A DNA stretch of 16,135 bases from positions 1 to 16,135 of the forward strand of contig CAKUHJ010000034.1 of NCBI GenBank assembly GCA_934655935.1, given 5' to 3'. Positions 14,698 through 16,135 of the stretch are shown one piece after another (within the stretch, counting starts at the first letter, position 1; every line of letters begins with the position of its first letter). This DNA comes from an uncultured Oscillospiraceae bacterium. Its GTDB lineage: Bacteria > Bacillota > Clostridia > Oscillospirales > Oscillospiraceae. The notes beneath the pieces are model-generated. The model had not been told where the DNA came from. It worked only from the letters and a program-made list of their open reading frames with translations, and ran no database searches. Both the position numbers and the translations under genes were made by a program.

Positions 14698-14713
14698 GCG
14701 CCGCTGCGCGATA
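14672..14713. repeat. 14-bp perfect inverted repeat interleaved with the promoter
   Basis: TATCGCGCAGCGGC (14672-14685) is the exact reverse complement of 14700-14713, with a 14-base loop. The loop holds most of the -35 element and one arm fills the -35/-10 spacer. As RNA from the upstream amidohydrolase gene it would form a stable hairpin directly after that gene's stop, but the following bases (ATTATATAG) are a poor U tract. Confidence 0.9.
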
Positions 14714-14722
14714 GCGGAAAAA

Positions 14723-15784
14723 TTATTCGCCGTAGATGGACTTTCTGGCCCCGTTGATCAGGCCCATGGCGTTGTTGTACATGATGTTTTCAACCTCGGC
14801 CTTGCCGAAGCCCAGCGTCTTGCAGGCGCGCTTGAGGCTCAGAAGCTCCTCATAGGCGAAGAAGGTGATCTTCTCGGCTTCCTCGGGGCTGACCTCACGC
14901 AGGTGGCTGTCCTGGCTGGGATCGCCATAGAGTCCTGGCGGGATGAGGTTGATGTACGTACCGTTTTCTTCAATCCGGTGCGTGCGCATCCGCAGAATCG
15001 GCATATCCATGCCGAACATGGCATGCGTCGAGCCGGTGTTGCGCAGCAACTCCGTGATGGCGTACTCGCAGCAGTTCGCGCAGAAGTCGAACATCAGATC
15101 GGGCACCTCGGAAAGAACGTCAAAGGCGTTGCCGACGTCTTCCTTCGTGTAGGCTCTGCCGATGTGGGCAATGATCAGCCGGATGTTCGGGAATTCCTTC
15201 TTGATGGCGATAATCTGCGCCAGATTGACCGGGTCCTTCAGGCGGCCCGGACGCGGGATGTGCAGCATGACAATTGCGCCCATCTCGTTCAGACGCTCGA
15301 GCTGGTGCTTCGGGAAGAAGTCAAAAATCCGGATCTCGCGCTCGGGCAGATACTTCGGCGCCAGGTCCAGATAGGATTTGACGCCGAGCATATGGCCGCG
15401 GCGGATCTGATACTCAACCGCGTCGGCCGACTCCTGCGGATGGCTGTAATACAGCGCCGGGAAGCCAACCTTCTGCGCGGAATCCGCGACATAGGAGTTG
15501 TTGGCCGCAGAGGGGTCGCCGCCGGCAAACACCAGCGCCTTCATGTCCTTGCCCGGGAAGAGAAGCTCATAGGTCTCCAGCAGGTCCTCGATGGGGTTTT
15601 CCGCCGCAACGAGGCTCGGCCAGGTCACGCAGCGCTTCGGGTCGCCCACGGCGTACTGCTTGAGATCATTGAACTGGTTCTTCCAGAGGTGGCAGTGCAC
15701 GTCCAGAATGTGCTCTGGGAGAAAGTCGCGAAGCTCTTTCTCATAGATCTCACGATCATGTGCGGTTACTTCAAAAAGTGCCAT
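14723..15784 (-). CDS. Amidohydrolase-2 (ACMSD-like) family metal-dependent hydrolase or decarboxylase
   Basis: A 353-residue cytosolic TIM-barrel enzyme. The metal-site pattern of the Amidohydro_2 family is complete: H30 and H32 (LDVHCHLW), H175 (VMLHIPRP), H207 (IIAHIGRAY) and D260 (MFGMDMPI). Members hydrolyse C-N or C-O bonds or decarboxylate aromatic acids; the substrate here is unknown. ATG 15784 is preceded by AAAGGAG with a six-base gap. It lies 71 bases downstream of an M20 peptidase gene with no clear promoter between them, so the two are probably cotranscribed. That pairing suggests stepwise breakdown of an amide or peptide-like compound, but this is inference. A cysteine-rich stretch (FCANCCEYA, 234-242) is unusual and may be structural. 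The gene ends just before an inverted repeat that overlaps the next promoter. Confidence 0.87.
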   Translation of the reverse strand: MALFEVTAHDREIYEKELRDFLPEHILDVHCHLWKNQFNDLKQYAVGDPKRCVTWPSLVAAENPIEDLLETYELLFPGKDMKALVFAGGDPSAANNSYVADSAQKVGFPALYYSHPQESADAVEYQIRRGHMLGVKSYLDLAPKYLPEREIRIFDFFPKHQLERLNEMGAIVMLHIPRPGRLKDPVNLAQIIAIKKEFPNIRLIIAHIGRAYTKEDVGNAFDVLSEVPDLMFDFCANCCEYAITELLRNTGSTHAMFGMDMPILRMRTHRIEENGTYINLIPPGLYGDPSQDSHLREVSPEEAEKITFFAYEELLSLKRACKTLGFGKAEVENIMYNNAMGLINGARKSIYGE

Positions 15785-15855
15785 ATAGTTCTCCTTTCTG
15801 GAAAGCGGTGGCAGGAACCGGGCCGTAAATCCGTCCGGCCCTGCCGGCATTGTCT

Positions 15856-16135
15856 TTATGCAAGCTCCTCTGCCCCGCAGTAGCGGATCAGGAAGAGCAG
15901 CAATGCCTTGGTAAAGTTATAGAATTCCTCGCAGTCGACAAATTCGTTCGGCTGGTGCGCGCCGCCGGGAAGCGAAAAATCACGCAGAACGCCGAAGTTG
16001 AAGCTGCACGCGTCCGGAAGGACGCCGACAAACGCGGAAAGATCCGTCAGGCACGAGCCCTTGACCGGAACCGCATGCCCGCAGGCCTTTTCCGCGCAGT
16101 CCTTCATCGTGCGGAAAGCCTCAGAGCCTTCGTCC
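15856..16135 (-). CDS. M20-family metallopeptidase, C-terminal end (partial)
   Basis: The gene runs off the right edge of the window, and about the last 92 residues are seen. They contain the M20 C-terminal pattern: a helix (EAFRTMKDCAEKACG), the segment GSCLTDLSAFVGVLPD corresponding to the family G-x-x-D-x-x-x motif, a strand ending in FGVL, and HQPNEFVDCEEFYNFTKAL, the conserved NE-x-V-x-x-x-x-x-x-x-x-x-x motif near the C-terminus of DapE/ArgE/peptidase-T-type enzymes. These zinc enzymes remove acyl groups or amino acids from small substrates. The metal-binding N-terminal part is outside the window, so activity and subfamily cannot be judged. It probably leads an operon with the downstream amidohydrolase. 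A partial two-part stem lies in the 71-base gap but has no T tract. Confidence 0.75.
   Translation of the reverse strand, partial: DEGSEAFRTMKDCAEKACGHAVPVKGSCLTDLSAFVGVLPDACSFNFGVLRDFSLPGGAHQPNEFVDCEEFYNFTKALLLFLIRYCGAEELA

Noticed and set aside
15785..15855. Terminator between the M20 peptidase and amidohydrolase genes.
   Set aside because: A broken two-part stem (6 bp and 4 bp) is present, but no T tract follows and the next gene's ribosome-binding site comes straight after.
14903..15883. A 326-codon plus-strand frame opposite the ACMSD-like amidohydrolase.
   Set aside because: A composition shadow of a gene with an intact metal-site pattern and good ribosome-binding site.

Overview
The window comes from a GC-rich, spore-forming anaerobic Firmicute, most likely a gut Clostridium-class organism of the Oscillospiraceae type (Oscillibacter, Flavonifractor or Lawsonibacter relatives). 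This is an inference. It rests on the GC-rich codons, a cotJ spore-coat operon, an S-layer-homology (SLH) surface protein, a ferredoxin-linked [FeFe] hydrogenase, and a hairpin-rich intergenic repeat of a kind I associate with these genomes. No rRNA, tRNA, CRISPR array, transposase or phage gene is visible.

Layout. (1) Bases 1-475: the C-terminal end of a probable ATP-dependent PEP carboxykinase, its terminator, a multi-hairpin intergenic repeat, and the promoter/operator region of a TetR-type regulator. (2) 476-6239, plus strand: the TetR regulator and, 16 bases later, a 1680-residue exported protein with a beta-helix-like N-terminal half, several Ig-like domains and three C-terminal SLH domains. 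They look like one operon. (3) 6289-7380, minus strand: two spore-coat genes, an apparent in-frame fusion of CotJA and CotJB followed by the manganese-catalase-like CotJC. (4) 7503-9629, plus strand: a near-consensus sigma-A promoter driving an ECF-S-like membrane protein and a monomeric [FeFe] hydrogenase with group-B-like motifs, closed by a strong bidirectional terminator. (5) 9686-12541, minus strand: an LCP-family cell-wall ligase, a ProX-type prolyl-tRNA editing deacylase and a metal-dependent amidohydrolase, tightly packed and translationally coupled at the last junction. (6) 12700-14617, minus strand: a DUF624 membrane protein and a UroD/MtaA-like methyltransferase-family protein, each with its own recognisable promoter. 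(7) 14723-16135, minus strand: an ACMSD-type amidohydrolase and the C-terminal end of an M20 metallopeptidase, probably cotranscribed.

The window reads as several short, well-punctuated transcription units, not one system. Most boundaries can be read directly: each minus-strand unit ends in a hairpin beside the promoter of the next, and the convergent pairs share terminators. The most unusual items are the CotJA-CotJB fusion, the pairing of an ECF-S-like protein with a group-B-like hydrogenase, the composition break inside the giant SLH protein, and a perfect-hexamer promoter threaded through a 14-bp inverted repeat upstream of the UroD-like gene. I saw no convincing evidence of a wholly new multi-gene system. 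Several starts were moved from the longest reading frame to sites supported by ribosome-binding sequences and promoters.
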